Shown piece by piece: positions 36,441 to 49,642 of a stretch of 64,000 nucleotides of DNA. Origin of the DNA: Chionoecetes opilio (Eukaryota > Arthropoda > Malacostraca > Decapoda > Majidae); NCBI GenBank assembly GCA_016584305.1, contig JACEEZ010021678.1:1-64000 (forward strand), read 5' to 3'. The position numbers were made by a program, and so were the translations under genes. Position 1 is the first letter of the stretch. Each line of letters starts with the position of its first letter. The notes under the pieces were generated by a model. That model was not told the DNA's origin. It searched no databases and saw nothing but the letters and a program-made list of their open reading frames with translations.

Positions 36441-37221
36441 TATAAAGGATTATCATAAGGTAAATTCCTTCTATTAATGATATAACACAACAATTAACAA
36501 GACACTATGAAAAACACGTATAATATACAATTTTATCACAATATAGAGTCTCAAACTCCTATTATAAGCTTACAGTAGTTTAAAATAGAAATTTCTAACG
36601 AAAACAACTATAATACCACATTTTGAATTTCTCTATCAAAAAAAGGGCTGAATAATATCAATTTTCGACATTTTTTAGCCCGTCAAAAATACATTAAAAC
36701 ACTTGAAAAAACGTTGTTTTGATGAATAAAATTGATACATAAATTTCATGAAAAATACATATTTTAAGCTCTTAATATTATGAAATATAGTTGTGTAAAA
36801 GTCCTGAATAATGTCAAATTTTGACATTTTTAAGGCTTTCAAAAATGCATTAAAATACTTGAAAAAACGTTGTTTTTAGGATTAAAATTGCTACCTAAAT
36901 TTCATGAAATTGCATATTTTTAGCTCATAACATTGTAAAATATACTTGTGTAAAATTGCTGAATAATGTCAAATTTCGACATTTTTTAGCCTTTCAAAAA
37001 AACATTAAAATACTTGAAAAAACATTGTTTTCAGATTAAAATTGATATCTAAATTTCATAAAAAATACATATTTTTAGCTATTAATTTTGTAAAATATAG
37101 TTGTAGCAAATATCAAAAGCTATTTAGCTACAGATATAAAGAAATATACTTCAATTTGTAGAAAAAAAAAACTCTTCACTGATAACTAGCTAAAATAATT
37201 GAAAAACACTACTTTTAAGGG
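36441..37221 (+). repeat. Long unit LU15 (clean, C subfamily)
   Basis: 781 bp and the best C-type copy: ACAATTTTATCAC, AATAATATCAATTTTC and TTTAGCCCGTC. The preceding monomer has TTTGGAGGAAAAC. One arm change (GCCCGTC for GCCCTTC) shortens the first inverted repeat. Confidence 0.95.
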
Positions 37222-38262
37222 TTTATAGCAATATGATAAGTAAAACTACTTGTATATATACAATAACGCTACAGTTTACAAGAAACTATGGAAAACACTT
37301 GCAATATACCGTTATATCACAATAAATAGCCTCTTACTCTTCTATTTAATAGCTTAATGTAATGTAAGCTACTTATAGGTGCAAATTTTTCTAAAAAGAG
37401 GATTTTATACTTCAATTATTTAGGAAAACAGTTATATATCACCGAAAACTAGCTAATATCATTGAAAACACTACATTTTATGGTTTTATAGCAATATGAT
37501 AAGTAAAACTACTTGTATATATACAATAACGCTACAGTTTACAAGAAACTATGAAAAACGCTTGCAATATACCGTTATATCACAATAAATAACCTCTTAC
37601 TCTTATATTTAATAGCTTAATGTAATGTAAGCTACTTATAGGTGCAAATTATTCTAAAAGGAGGATTTTATACTTCAATTTGTAGGAAAACAGCTATATA
37701 TCACCGATAACTAGCTAATATCATTGAAAACTCTACATTTATGGGTTTATAGCAATATGATAATTAAAACTACTTGTATATATACAATAACGTTACAGTT
37801 TACAAGAAACTAGAAAAACGCTTGCAATATACCGTTATATCACAATAAATAACCCCTTACTCTTCTATTTATTAGTTCATGTAATGTAAGTACTTATAGG
37901 GGCATCTTACTTAAAAAGAGGATTTTTACTCAATTGTAGGGAAAAGCTATATATCCAACGATACCGTTAGATTCATTAATAACTACTCATTTATTTATAG
38001 CTTATGTAATGNCCTTTTTCAACTTGTAAAACCATAACACGATATCAAATTTTTGAAAAACGGGCTTGTGCAATAAAAAACAAGTTATATCACAATTTTT
38101 AAATATAACCTCTTACTCTTATTTTAATAGCTTAATGTAATGTAAGCTACTTATAGGTTGCAAATTATTCTAAAAAAAGGATTGTATACTTCAATTTTTA
38201 GGAAAACAGCTATATATCACCGATAACTAGCTAAAATCATTGAAAAGAACACATTTTGAGGG
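37222..38262 (+). repeat. Monomer block B15: 4 monomers, containing an N
   Basis: Clean until about 37.86 kb, then very noisy to 38.11 kb around the N at 38012, and clean again. Length 1041 bp is close to 4 x 262, so phase is kept across the N. Confidence 0.88.
38012..38012. other. Ambiguous base N within a degraded monomer
   Basis: Sequence on both sides (TAGCTTATGTAATG-N-CCTTTTTCAAC) is poorly matched to any monomer for about 60 bp, then recovers at TTGAAAAACGGGCTTG. Phase is preserved within a few bases, so a locally unresolved consensus fits better than a large gap. Confidence 0.9.
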
Positions 38263-39039
38263 TATAAAGCATTATCATAAGGTAAATTCCTTCTATTAAT
38301 GATATAACACAACAATTAACAAGAAAACTATGAAAAACACGTATAATATCAATTGTATTCACATTATAGAGTCTCAAACTCCTATTTAAGCTTACAGTAG
38401 TATAAAATAGAAATTTCTAACGAAAACAACTATAATACCACATTTTGAATTCTCTATCAAAAAAAGGGGTGAATAATGTCAATTTTCGACATTTTTTAGC
38501 CCTTCAAAATACATAAAACACTTGAAAAAACGTTGTTTTGATGAATAAAATTGATACATAAATTTCATGAAAAATACATATTTTAAGGTCTTAATATTAT
38601 AAAATATAGTTGTGTAAAAGTGCTGAATAATGTCAAATTTGACATTTTTAAGGCCTTCAAAAATGCATTAAAATACTTGAAAAAACGTTGTTTTTAGGAT
38701 TAAAATTGCTACCTAAATTTCATGAAAATGCTTAATTTTAGCTCATAACATTGTAAAATATAGTTGTGTAAAAGTGCTGAATAATGTCAAATTACGACAT
38801 TTTTTAGCCTTTCAGAAAAACATTAAAATACTTGAAAAAACATTGTTTTCAGATTAAAATTGATTTCTAAATTACATGAAAAATACATATTTTTAGCTAT
38901 TAATTTTGTAAAATATAGTTGTAGCAAATATCAAAAGCTATTTACCTACAGATATAAGGAAATATACTTCAATTTGTCGAAAAAAACAACTCTTCACTGA
39001 TAACTAGCTAAAATCATTGAAAACACAACATTTTATGGG
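38263..39039 (+). repeat. Long unit LU16 (clean, A subfamily)
   Basis: Carries AAGGCCTTC, CAAATTACGACATT and CTAAATTACATG. It differs at its end: it closes with ACAACATTTTATGGG, the ordinary monomer form, rather than CTACATTTTAAGGG. Exchange or conversion with a monomer near the last 30 bp is likely. Confidence 0.94.
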
Positions 39040-40348
39040 TTTATAGCAATATGATAAGTAAAACTACTTGTATATATACAATAACGCTACAGTTTACAAG
39101 AAACTATGAAAAACGCTTGCAATATACAGTTATATCACAATAAATAACCTCTTACTCCTCTATTTAATAGCTTTATGTAATGTAAGCTACTTATAGGTGC
39201 GAATTATTCTAAAAAGAGGATTTTATACTTCAATTTGTAGGAAAACAGCTATATATCACCGATAACTAGCTAATATCATTGAAAACACAACATTTTATGG
39301 GTTTATAGCAATATGATAAGTAAAACTACTTGTATATATACAATAACGCTACAGTTTACAAGAAACTATGAAAAACGCTTGCAATATACCGTTATATATC
39401 AATAAATAACCTATTACTCATCTATTTATTAGCTTAATGTAATGTAAGCTACTTATAGGTGCATATTATTCTAAAAAAGGATTGTATACTTCAATTTGTA
39501 GGAAAAAAGCTATATATCACCGATAACTAGCTAATATCATTGCAAACACAACATTTTATGGGTTTATAGCAATATGATAAGTAAAACTACTTGTATATAT
39601 ACAATAACGCTACAGTTTACAAGAAACTATGAAAAACGCTTGCAATATACCGTTATATAACAATAAATAACCTATTACTCTTCTATTTATTAGCTTAATG
39701 TAATGTAAGCAGCTTAAAGGTGCAAATTATTCTAAAAAGAGGATTTTATACTTCAATTTGTAGGAAAACAGCTATATATCACCGATAACTAGCTAATATC
39801 ATTGAAAACACTACATTTTATGGTTTTATAGCAATATGATAAGTAAAACTACTTGTATATATACAATAACGCTACAGTTTACAAGAAACTCTGAAAAACG
39901 CTTGCAATATACAGTTATATCACAATAAATAACCTCTTACTCCTCTATTTAATAGCTTTATGTAATGTAAGCTACTTATAGGTGCAAATTATTCTAAAAA
40001 GAGGATTTTATACTTCAATTTGTAGGAAAACAGCTATATATCACCGATAACTAGCTAATATCATTGAAAACACAACATTTTATGGGTTTATAGCAATATG
40101 ATTAGTAAAACTACTTGTATATATACAATAACGCTACAGTTTACAAGAAACTATGAAAAACGCTTGCAATATACCGTTATATATCAATAAATAACCTATT
40201 ACTCTTCTATTTATTAGCTTAATGTAATGTAAGCTACTTATAGGTGCAAATTATTCTAAAAAAGGATTGTATACTTCAATTTGTAGGAAAAAAAGCTATA
40301 TATCACCGATAACTAACTAAAATCATTGAAAAGAACACATTTTGAGGG
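39040..40348 (+). repeat. Monomer block B16: 5 monomers (clean)
   Basis: 1309 bp. Two copies share CCGTTATATATCAATAAA (39390 and 40170) at positions three monomers apart, suggesting a local three-monomer duplication within the block. Confidence 0.95.
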
Positions 40349-41129
40349 TATAAAGCATTATCATTAGGTAAATTCCTTCTATTAATGATATAACACAAGA
40401 ATTAACAAGAAACTATGAAAAACACGTATAATATACAATTGTATCACAATATAGAGTCTCAAACTCCTATTATAAGCTTACAGTAGTTTAAAATAGAAAT
40501 TTCTAATGAAAACAACTATAATACCACATTTTGAATTTCTCTATCAAAAAAGGGGTGAATAATGTCAATTTTCGACATTTTTTAGCCCTTCAAAAATACA
40601 TTAAAACACATGAAAAAACGTTGTTTTGATGAATAAAATTGATACATAAATTTCATGAAAAATACATATTTTAAGCTCTTTAACATTATAATATATAGTT
40701 GTGTAAAAGTGCTGAATAATGTCAAATTTTGACATTTTTAAGGCTTGCAAAAATGCATTAAAATACTTGAAAAAACGTTGTTTTTAGGATTAAAATTGAT
40801 ACCTAAATTTCATGAAAATGCATATTTGTAGCTCATAACATTGTAAAATATAGTTGTGTAAAAGTGCTGAATAATGTCAAATTTCGACATTTTTTAGCCT
40901 CTCAAAAAAACATTAAAATACTTGAAAAAACATTGTTTTCAGATTAAAATTGATATCTAAATTTCATGAAAAATACATATTTTTAGCTATTAATTTTGTA
41001 AAATATAGTTTTAGCAAATATCAAAAGCTATTTAGCTACAGATATAAAGAAATATATTTCAATTTGTAGAAAAAAACAACTCTTCACTGATAACTAGCTA
41101 AAATCATTGAAAACACTACATTTTAAGGG
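40349..41129 (+). repeat. Long unit LU17 (clean)
   Basis: 781 bp with all parts. TTCTAATGAAAACAAC and AAGGCTTGCAAAAATGC are distinctive; the second is echoed in LU11 (AAGGTTTGCAAAAATGC). Confidence 0.95.
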
Positions 41130-42961
41130 TTTATAGCAATATGATAAGTAAAACTACTTGTATATATACAATAATGCTACAGTTTACAAGAAACTATGAA
41201 AAGCACTTGGAATATACCGTTATATCACAATAAATAACCTCTTACTCTTCTATTTAATAGCTTAATGTAATGTAAGCTACTTATAGGTAAAAAAAATTCT
41301 AAAAAGAGGATTTTATACTTCAATTTGTAGGAAAACAGTTATTAATCACCGATAACTAGCTAATATCATTGAAAACACTACATTTTATGGGTTTATAGCA
41401 ATATGATAAGTAAAACTACTTGTATATATACAATAACGCTACAGTTTACAAGAAAATATGAAAAACGCTTGCAATATACAGTTATATCACAATAAATAAC
41501 CTCTTACTCCTTTATTTAATATCTTTATGTAATGTAAGCTACTTATAGGTGCAAATTATTCTAAAAAGAGGATTTTATACTTCAATTTGTAGGAAAACAG
41601 CTATATATCACCGATAACTAGCTAATATCATTGAAAACACTACATTTTATGGGTTTATAGCAATATGATAAGTAAAACTACTTGTATATATACAATAACG
41701 ATTCAGTTTACAAGAATCTATGAAAAACCATTGCAATATGCAGTTATATCACAATAAATAACCTCTTACTCTTCTATTTAATAGCTTTATGCAATATAAG
41801 CTACTTATAGGTGCAAATTATTCTAAAAAGAGGATTTTATACTTGAATTTGTAGGAAAACAGCTATATATCACCGATAACTAGCTAATATCATTGAAAAC
41901 ACAACTTTTTATGAGTTTATAGCAATATGATAAGTAAAACTACTTGTATATATACAATAACGCTACAGTTTACAAGAAACTATGAAAAACGCTTGCAATA
42001 TACAGTTATATCACAATAAATAACCTCTTACTCCTCTATTTAATAGCTTTATGTAATGTAAGCTACTTATAGGTGCAAATTATAGTAAAAAGATTATTTT
42101 ATACTTCAATTTGTAGGAAAACAGCTATATATCACCGATAACTAGCTAATATAATTGAAAACACAACATTTTATGGGTTTATAGCAATATGATAAGTAAA
42201 ACTACTTGTATATATACAATAACGCTACAGTTTACAAGAAACTATGAAAAACGCTTGCAATATACCGTTATATAACAATAAATAACCTATTACTCTTCTA
42301 TTTATTAGCTTAATGTAATGTAAGCTACTTATAGGTACAAATTTTTCTAAAAAGAGGATTTTATACATCAATTTGTAGGAAAACAGTTATATATCACCGA
42401 TAACTAGCTAATATCATTGAAAACACTACATTTTATGGGTTTATAGCAATATGATAAGTAAAACTACTTTTATATATACAATACTGCTACAGTTTACAAG
42501 AAACTATGAAAAAAGCTTGCAATAACGTTATATCAAAATTTAATAACCTCTTAATCTTATTTTTAATAGCTTAATGTAATGTAAGCTACTGATAGGTGCA
42601 AATTATTCTAAAAAGAGGATTTATACTTCAATTTGTAGGAAAACAGCTATATATAAACCGATAACTAGCTAATATCATTGAAAAACACTACATTTTATGG
42701 GTTTATAGCAATATGATAGTAAAACTACTTGTATATATACAATAACGTTTACAGTTTACAAGAAACTATGAAAAAACTCTTGCAATAAAAAGTTATATCA
42801 CAATAAATAACCTCTTACTCTTCTATTTAATAGTTTAGTAATGTAAGCTACTTATAGGTGCAAATTTTTCTAAAAAGAGGATTTTTATACTTCAATTTTT
42901 AGGAAAAAAAGCTAAAATCACCGATAACTAGCTAAAATCTTGAAAAGAACACATTTGAGGG
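41130..42961 (+). repeat. Monomer block B17: 7 monomers
   Basis: 1832 bp against 1834 expected. Clean to about 42.5 kb, then mildly noisy. GAAAAGCACTTGGAATATACC in the first copy also follows LU10 (24.43 kb) and, as ACACTTGGAATATACC, LU24 (57.01 kb). TTATAGTAAAAAGATTATTTT near 42.08 kb is a private change. Confidence 0.94.
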
Positions 42962-43738
42962 TAAAAAGCATTATCATAAGGTAATTACTTCTATTAATGA
43001 ATAAACACAACAATTAACAAGAAATATGAAAAAACACGTATAATAACAATTGTATCACAATATAGAATCTCAAACTCCTATTATAAGCTTACAGTAGTTT
43101 AAAATAGAAATTCTAACGAAAAAAAACTATAATACCACATTTTGAATTTCTCTATCAAAAAAAGGGTGAATAATGTCAATTTTTGACATTTTTTTTGCCC
43201 TTCAAAAATACATTAAAACACTTGAAAAAACGTTTTTTTAAGAATAAAATTGATACATAAATTTCATGATAAATACATATTTCAAGCTCTTAATATTATA
43301 AAATATAGTTGGTAAAAGTGCTGAATAATGTCAATTTGACATTTTTAAGACTTTCAAAAATGCATTAAAAATACTTGAAAAACGTTGTTTTTAGGATTAA
43401 AATTGATACCTAAATTTCATGAAAATGCATATTTTTAGCTCATAAAATTGTAAAATATAGTTGTTTTAAAAGTGCTGAATAATGTCAAATCTCGACATTT
43501 TTTAGCGTTTAAAAAAAACATTGAAATACTTGAAAAAACGTTGTTTTAAGATTAAAATTGATATCTAAATTTCATGAAAAATACATATTTTTAGCTATTA
43601 ATTTTGTAAAATATAGTTTTAGCAAATATCAAAAGCTATTTAGCTACATATATAAAGAAATATACTTCAATTTGTAGAAGAAAAAAAACTCTTCACTGAT
43701 AACTAGCTAAAATCATTGAAAACACTACATTTTAAGGG
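42962..43738 (+). repeat. Long unit LU18 (D subfamily)
   Basis: ATAGAATCTCAAAC in the head, CATGATAAATACATATTTC in sub-repeat 1, and CAAATCTCGACATT with TTTTTTAGCG in sub-repeat 3. These mark LU18, LU19a, LU20 and LU22. It is slightly noisy but complete. Confidence 0.92.
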
Positions 43739-45308
43739 TTTATAGCAATATGATAAGTAAAACTACTTGTATATATACAATAACGCTACAGTTTACAAGA
43801 AACTATGAAAAACACTTGCAATATACCGTTATATCACAATAAATAACCTCTTACTCTTCTATTTAATAGCTTAATGTAATGTAAGCTACTTATAGGTGCA
43901 AATTTTTCTAAAAAGAGGATTTTATGCTTCAATTTGTAGGAAAACAGTTATATATCACCGATAACTAGCTAATATCATTGAAAACACTACATTTTATGGG
44001 TTTATAGCAATATGATAAGTAAAACTACTTGTTATATATACAATAACGCTACAGTTTACAAGAAACTATGAAAAACGCTTGCAATATACCATTATATCAC
44101 AATAAATAACCTATTACTCTTCTATTTATTAGCTTAATGTAATGTAAGCTACTGATAGGTGCAAATTATTTTAAAAAGAGGATTTTATACTTCAATTTGC
44201 AGGAAAACAGCTATATATCACCGATAACTAGCTAATATCATTGAAAACACTACATTTTATGGGTTTATAGCAATATGATAAGTAAAACTACTTTTATATA
44301 TACAATACTGCTACAGTTTACAAGAAACTATGAAAAACGCTTGCAATATACAGTTATATCACAATAAATAACCTCTTACTCTTCTCTTTAATAGCTTATT
44401 GTAATGTAAGCTACTTATAGGTGCAAATTATTCTAAAAAGAGGATTTTATACTTCAATTTGTAGGAAAACAGCTATATATCACCGATAACTAGCTAATAT
44501 CATTGAAAACACTACATTTTATGGGTTTATAGCAATATGATAAGTAAAAATACTTGTATATATACAATAACGCTACCGTTTACAAGAAACTATGAAAAAC
44601 GCTTGCAATATACCGTTATATCACAATTAATAACCTCTTACTCTTATATTTAATAGCTTAATGTAATGTAAGCTACTGATAGGTGCAAATTATTTTAAAA
44701 AGAGGATTTTATACTTCAATTTGTAGGAAAACAGCTATATATCACCGATAACTAGCTAATATCATTGAAAACACTACATTTTATGGGTTTATAGCAATAT
44801 GATAAGTAAAACTACTTTTATATATACAATACTGCTACAGTTTACAAGAAACTTTTAAAAAACGCTTGCAATATACCGTTATATCACAATTAATAACCTC
44901 TTATCTTAATTTAATAGCTTAATGTAATGTAAGCTACTGATAGGTGCAAATTATTCTAAAAAAGGATTTTATACTTCAATTTGTAGAAAACAGCTATATA
45001 TCACCGTAACTACTAATATCTTTTGAAAACACTCCCATTTTATGGGTTTATAGAAATATATTAAGTAAACTACTTGTATATATACAATAACGCTACAGTT
45101 TACAAGAAACTATGTAAAACTCTTGCAATTTTCCATTATATCACAATAAATAACCTCTTACTCTTCTATTTAATATTTTTTATGTAATTAAGCTACTTAT
45201 AGGTGCAAATTATTCTACAAAAGAGGATTGTATACTTCAATTTTTTGGAAAACAGCTATATATCACCGATAACTAGCTAAAATCTTTGAAAAGAACACAT
45301 TTTGAGGG
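43739..45308 (+). repeat. Monomer block B18: 6 monomers
   Basis: 1570 bp, clean to about 44.85 kb. The marker AGCTACTGATAGGTGCAAAT occurs three times (44.15, 44.68, 44.93 kb), pointing to recent local amplification of one monomer type. Confidence 0.94.
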
Positions 45309-45788
45309 TATAAAGCATTATCATAAAGGGAAATTTCCTTCTATTAATGATATAACACAACAATTAACAAGAAACTATGAAAAACCGTATAATATACAAT
45401 TTGTATCACAATATAGAATCTCAACTCCTATTATAAGCTTACAGTATTTAAAATAGAAATTTCTAACGAAAACAACTATAATACCACATTTTGAATTTCC
45501 TATCAAAAAAAGGGGTGAATAATGTCATTTTCGACATTTTTAGCCTCAAAAATACATTAAACACTTGAAAAACGTGTTTTAAGAATAAATTTAACAAATT
45601 TCATGTAAACTATTTCATGCTCTTAAAATTAAAAATATGTGTGTAAAGTGCTGAAAATGTCAAATTTTACATTTTAAGATTTCAAAAAGCTTAAATACTG
45701 AAAAAACGTTGTTTTTAGATTTAAAATTTTATACTAAATTTCATGAAATGCAATTTTAGATCATACATTGTAAATATATTTGGAAAAT
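45309..45788 (+). repeat. Long unit LU19a, truncated at an N (D subfamily)
   Basis: The head and first two sub-repeats are followed to about the start of the third (CATACATTGTAAATATATTTGG), where it stops at the N. It becomes noisy after about 45.5 kb. ATAGAATCTCAACTCC and TTTAAGAATAAA mark the D subfamily. Confidence 0.85.
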
Positions 45789-45789
45789 N
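45789..45789. other. Ambiguous base N joining two long units out of register
   Basis: Left of the N the sequence is about 480 bp into a long unit; right of it the sequence is only about 30 bp into another (CTTCTATTAATGATAAC). The two head markers are 450 bp apart instead of at least 1.5 kb. This looks like an assembly join or collapsed gap. Confidence 0.85.
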
Positions 45790-46539
45790 TCTTCTATTAA
45801 TGATAACACAACATTAACAAGAAAATATGAAAAAACACGTATAATATACAATGTATCACAATATAGAGTCTCAAACTCCTATTATATAAGCTTACAGTAG
45901 TTTAAAATAGAAATTTCTAACGAAAACAACTATAATACCACATTTTGAATTTCTCTATCAAAAAAAGGGCTGAATAATGTCAATTTTCGACATTTTTTAG
46001 CCCTTCAAAATACATTAAAACACTTGAAAAAACGTTGTTTGATGAATAAATTGATACATAAATTTCATGAAAAATACATATTATAAGCTCTTAATATTAT
46101 AAAATATAGTTGTGTAAAAGTGCTGAATAATGTCAAATTTGACATTTTTAAGGCCTTCTAAAATGCATTAAAATACTTGAAAAAACGTTGTTTTTAGGAT
46201 TAAAATTGCTACCTAAATTTCATGAAAATGCATAATTATAGCTCATAACATTGTAAAATATAGTTGTGTAAAAGTGCTGAATAATGTCAAATTACGACAT
46301 TTTTTAGCCTTTCAAAAAAACATTAAAATACTTGAAAAAACATTGTTTTCAGATTAAAATTGATTTCTAAATTACATGAAAAATACATATTTTTAGCTAT
46401 TAATTTTGTAAAATATAGTTGTAGCAAATATCAAAAGCTCTTTAGCTACAGATATAAAGAAATATACTTCAATTTGTAGAAAAAAAAAACTCTTCAGTGA
46501 TAACTAGCTAAAATCATTGAAAACACTACATTTTAAGGG
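45790..46539 (+). repeat. Long unit LU19b (A subfamily, lacking its first ~30 bp)
   Basis: ATTATATAAGCTTACAG, ACATATTATAAGCTC, AAGGCCTTCTAAAATGC and CATAATTATAGCTC are all shared with LU21, 3882 bp downstream. The missing start lies at the N. Confidence 0.92.
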
Positions 46540-47573
46540 TTTATAGCAATATGATAAGTAAAACTATTTGTATATATACAATAACGCAACAGTTTCAAGA
46601 AACTATGAAAAACGCTTGCAATATACAGTTATATCACAATAAATAACCTCTTACTCCTCTATTTAATAGCTTTATGTAATGTAAGCTACTTATAGGTGCA
46701 AATTATTCTAAAATGAGGATTTTATACTTCAATTTGTAGGAAAACAGCTATATATCACCGATAACTAGCTAATATCATTGAAAACACAACATTTTATGGG
46801 TTTATAGCAATATGATAAGTAAAACTACTTGTATATATACAATAACGCTACAGTTTACAAGAAACTATGAAAAACGCTTGCAATATACCGTTATATAACA
46901 ATAAATAACCTATTACTCTTCTATTTATTAGCTTAATGTAATGTAAGCTACTTATTGTGCGAATTATTCTAAAAAAAGGATTGTATACTTCAATTTGTAG
47001 GAAAACAGCTATATATCACCGATAACTAGCTAAAATCATTGAAAAGAACACATTTTATGGGTTTTTAGCAATATGATAAGTAAAACTACTTGTATATATA
47101 CAATAATGCTACAGTTTACAAGAAACTATGAAAAACGCTTGAAAATATACCGATATAACAATAAATAACCTTTTATTTCTATTTATTAGTTAATGTAAGA
47201 AGCTATTATGGGTGAAAAATTTTCAAAAAAAAGAGGATTTTATACTTAAATTTTGTAGGAAAAAAGCTACATACACCGAAAACTAGCAAATTCATTGAAA
47301 ACACAACTTTTTGGGGGTTTATAGAATATGATAAGAAAAAACTATTTGTATATATACAATAACGCTACAGTTTAAAAAGAAACTATGAAAAACGGTTGCA
47401 ATATACGGATATCACAAAAAATACCTTTACTTTTCTTTTTAATAGTTTTATGAATGTAAGCATTTATAGGTGCAAATTATTCTAAAAAGGGATTGTATAC
47501 ATAAATTTTGTAGGAAAACAGTTTAATATACCGAAAAATAGCTAAAATCATTAAAAAGGAACACTTTTGAGGG
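46540..47573 (+). repeat. Monomer block B19: 4 monomers
   Basis: 1034 bp. The first copy has ATAACGCAACAGTTTC, the second ends in GTGCGAATTATTC, and the third begins after AAGAACACATTTTATGGG, a monomer whose end was copied from the pre-long-unit type. The same order appears in block B21. Noise starts near 47.13 kb. Confidence 0.92.
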
Positions 47574-48373
47574 TATTAAAAAGCATTATCATAAGGAAAT
47601 TACTTCTATTAATATTAAAAAAACAATTAACAAAAAAATATGAAAACACGTATAATATACAATTGTATCAAAAATAAGAATCTAAACTCCTATTTAAGCG
47701 ACAGTAGTTTAAAAAAAGAAATTTTTAACGAAAACAAATATAATACCACATTTTGAATTTCTCTATCAAAAAAAAAAAAGGGGTGAATAAAGCAATTTTC
47801 GACATTTTTTTTGCCTTTTAAAAATACATTAAAACACTTGAAAAAACGTTTTTTAGGAATAAAAATTTACTAAAATTTTAGATAAATAATATTTTTCAAG
47901 CTCTTAATATTAAAAATATAGTTGTGTAAAAGTGCGAGTAATGTCAAATTTTGACATTTTTAAGACTTTCAAAAATGCATTAAATACTTGAAAAACGTTT
48001 TTGTTTTTAGAGATTAAAAGTGATACCTAAACTTCTGAAAAAGGCATATTTTTTAGCTCATAAACATTGTAAAATATCAGTGTGTAAAAGTGCTGAATAA
48101 TGTCCAAATTTCGACATTTTTTAGCGTGTTCAAAAAAAAATTGCCCATACCTTGAAAAAACGTTGTTTTAAGATTAACAAATTGATATCTAAATTTCATG
48201 AAAAATACATATTTTTAGCTATTAATTTTGATCTAATATAGTTTTAGCAAAATATCAAAAAGCTTATTACTACACATATATAAAGAAAATATACTTCCAT
48301 TGGTAGAAGAAAAAAAAACTCTTCACGATAACTAGCTTAAAAGCATTTGAAAAACCCCACTACATTTTAAGGG
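47574..48373 (+). repeat. Long unit LU20 (noisy, D subfamily)
   Basis: AAGAATCTAAACTCC, AGATAAATAATATTTTTCAAG and TTTTTTAGCGTG match LU18 and LU22. Insertions lengthen it to 800 bp. Confidence 0.88.
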
Positions 48374-48937
48374 TTTATAGCAATATGATAAGTAAAACTA
48401 CTTGTATAATACAATAACGCTACAGTTTACAAGAAAACTATTGAAAAACACTTGCAATATACCGTTATATCAAAAAAATAACCTCTTACTCTTCTATTTA
48501 ATAGCTTAATGTTAATGTAAGCTCCTTATAGTGCAAATTATTATAAAAAGAGGATATTATACTCAATTTGTAGGAAAACAGCTATAATCACCGAAATAGC
48601 TAATATCATTGAAAACCTACATTTTATGGGTTTATAGCAATATGATAATTAAAACTACTTGGATCTATACAATAAACGTTACAAGTTTACAAGAAACTTG
48701 AAAAAACGCATGCAATATACCGTTATATCACAATAAATAACCTCTTACTCTTCTATTTATAAGCTTAATGTAATGTAAGCTACTTATAGGTGCATCTTAC
48801 TCTAAAAAGAGGATTTTATACTTCAATTTATAGGAAAACAGCTATATATCACCGATAACTAGCTAGTATCATTGAAAACACAACATTTTATGGCTTTATA
48901 GCAATATGATAAGTAAAACTACTTGTATATATACAAT

Positions 48938-48945
48938 AATGCTTG
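48938..48945. other. 29-bp deletion between short direct repeats
   Basis: ACAATAATGCT runs directly into TGCAATATACC. The missing bases, from ACAGTTTACAAG to AACGCT, lie between two GCT triplets, as expected for slippage. The monomer is 233 bp. The flanks are clean, so this is probably genuine. Confidence 0.85.
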
Positions 48946-49387
48946 CAATATACCGTTATATAACAATAAATAACCTATTACTCTTCTATTTACTAGCTTA
49001 ATGTAATATAAGCTACTTATAGGTGCATCTTACTCTAAAAAGAGGATTTTATACTTCAATTTGTAGGAAAACAGCTATATTTCACCGATAACTAGCTAAT
49101 ATCATTGAAAACACAACATTTTATGGGTTTATAGCAATATCATAAGTAAAACTACTTGTATATATACAATAACACTACAGTTTACAAGAAACTATGAAAA
49201 ACGCTTGCAATATACAGTTATATCACAATAAATAACCTCTTACTCTTCTATTTAATAGTTTTATGGAATGTAAGCTACTTATAGGTGCAAATTATTCTAA
49301 AAAGAGGATTGTATACATCAATTTGTAGGAAAACAGCTATATATCACCGATAACTAGCTAATATCATTGAAAACACAACATTTTATG

Positions 49388-49400
49388 GGTTATGATAAGT
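49388..49400. other. 10-bp deletion monomer, GGGTTATGATAAG
   Basis: Ten bases of the normal monomer start are lost (GGGTTTATAGCAATATGATAAG shortened). The same form occurs near 26.73, 54.07 and 59.83 kb (62.43 kb as GGGTTCTGATAAG), and usually one monomer before a long unit, so it is inherited with its neighbourhood. Confidence 0.85.
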
Positions 49401-49642
49401 AAAACTACTTGTATATATACAATAACGCTACAGTTTACAAGAAACTATGAAAAACGCTTGCAATATACCGTTATATAACAATAAATTAACTATTACTCTT
49501 CTATTTATTTGCTTAATGTAATGTAAGCTAGTTATAGGTGCAAATTATTCTAAAAAAAGGATTGTATACTTCAATTTGTAGGAAAACAGCTATATATCAC
49601 CGATAATTAGCTAAAATCATTGAAAAGAACACATTTTGAGGG

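Larger units (their letters stand above)
48374..49642 (+). repeat. Monomer block B20: 5 monomers, two with deletions
   Basis: 1269 bp: 41 bp short of 5 x 262. Two real-looking deletions in clean sequence explain nearly all of it, 29 bp near 48941 and 10 bp near 49390. The last copy has TTATTTGCTTAATG and GCTAGTTATAGG. Confidence 0.94.
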
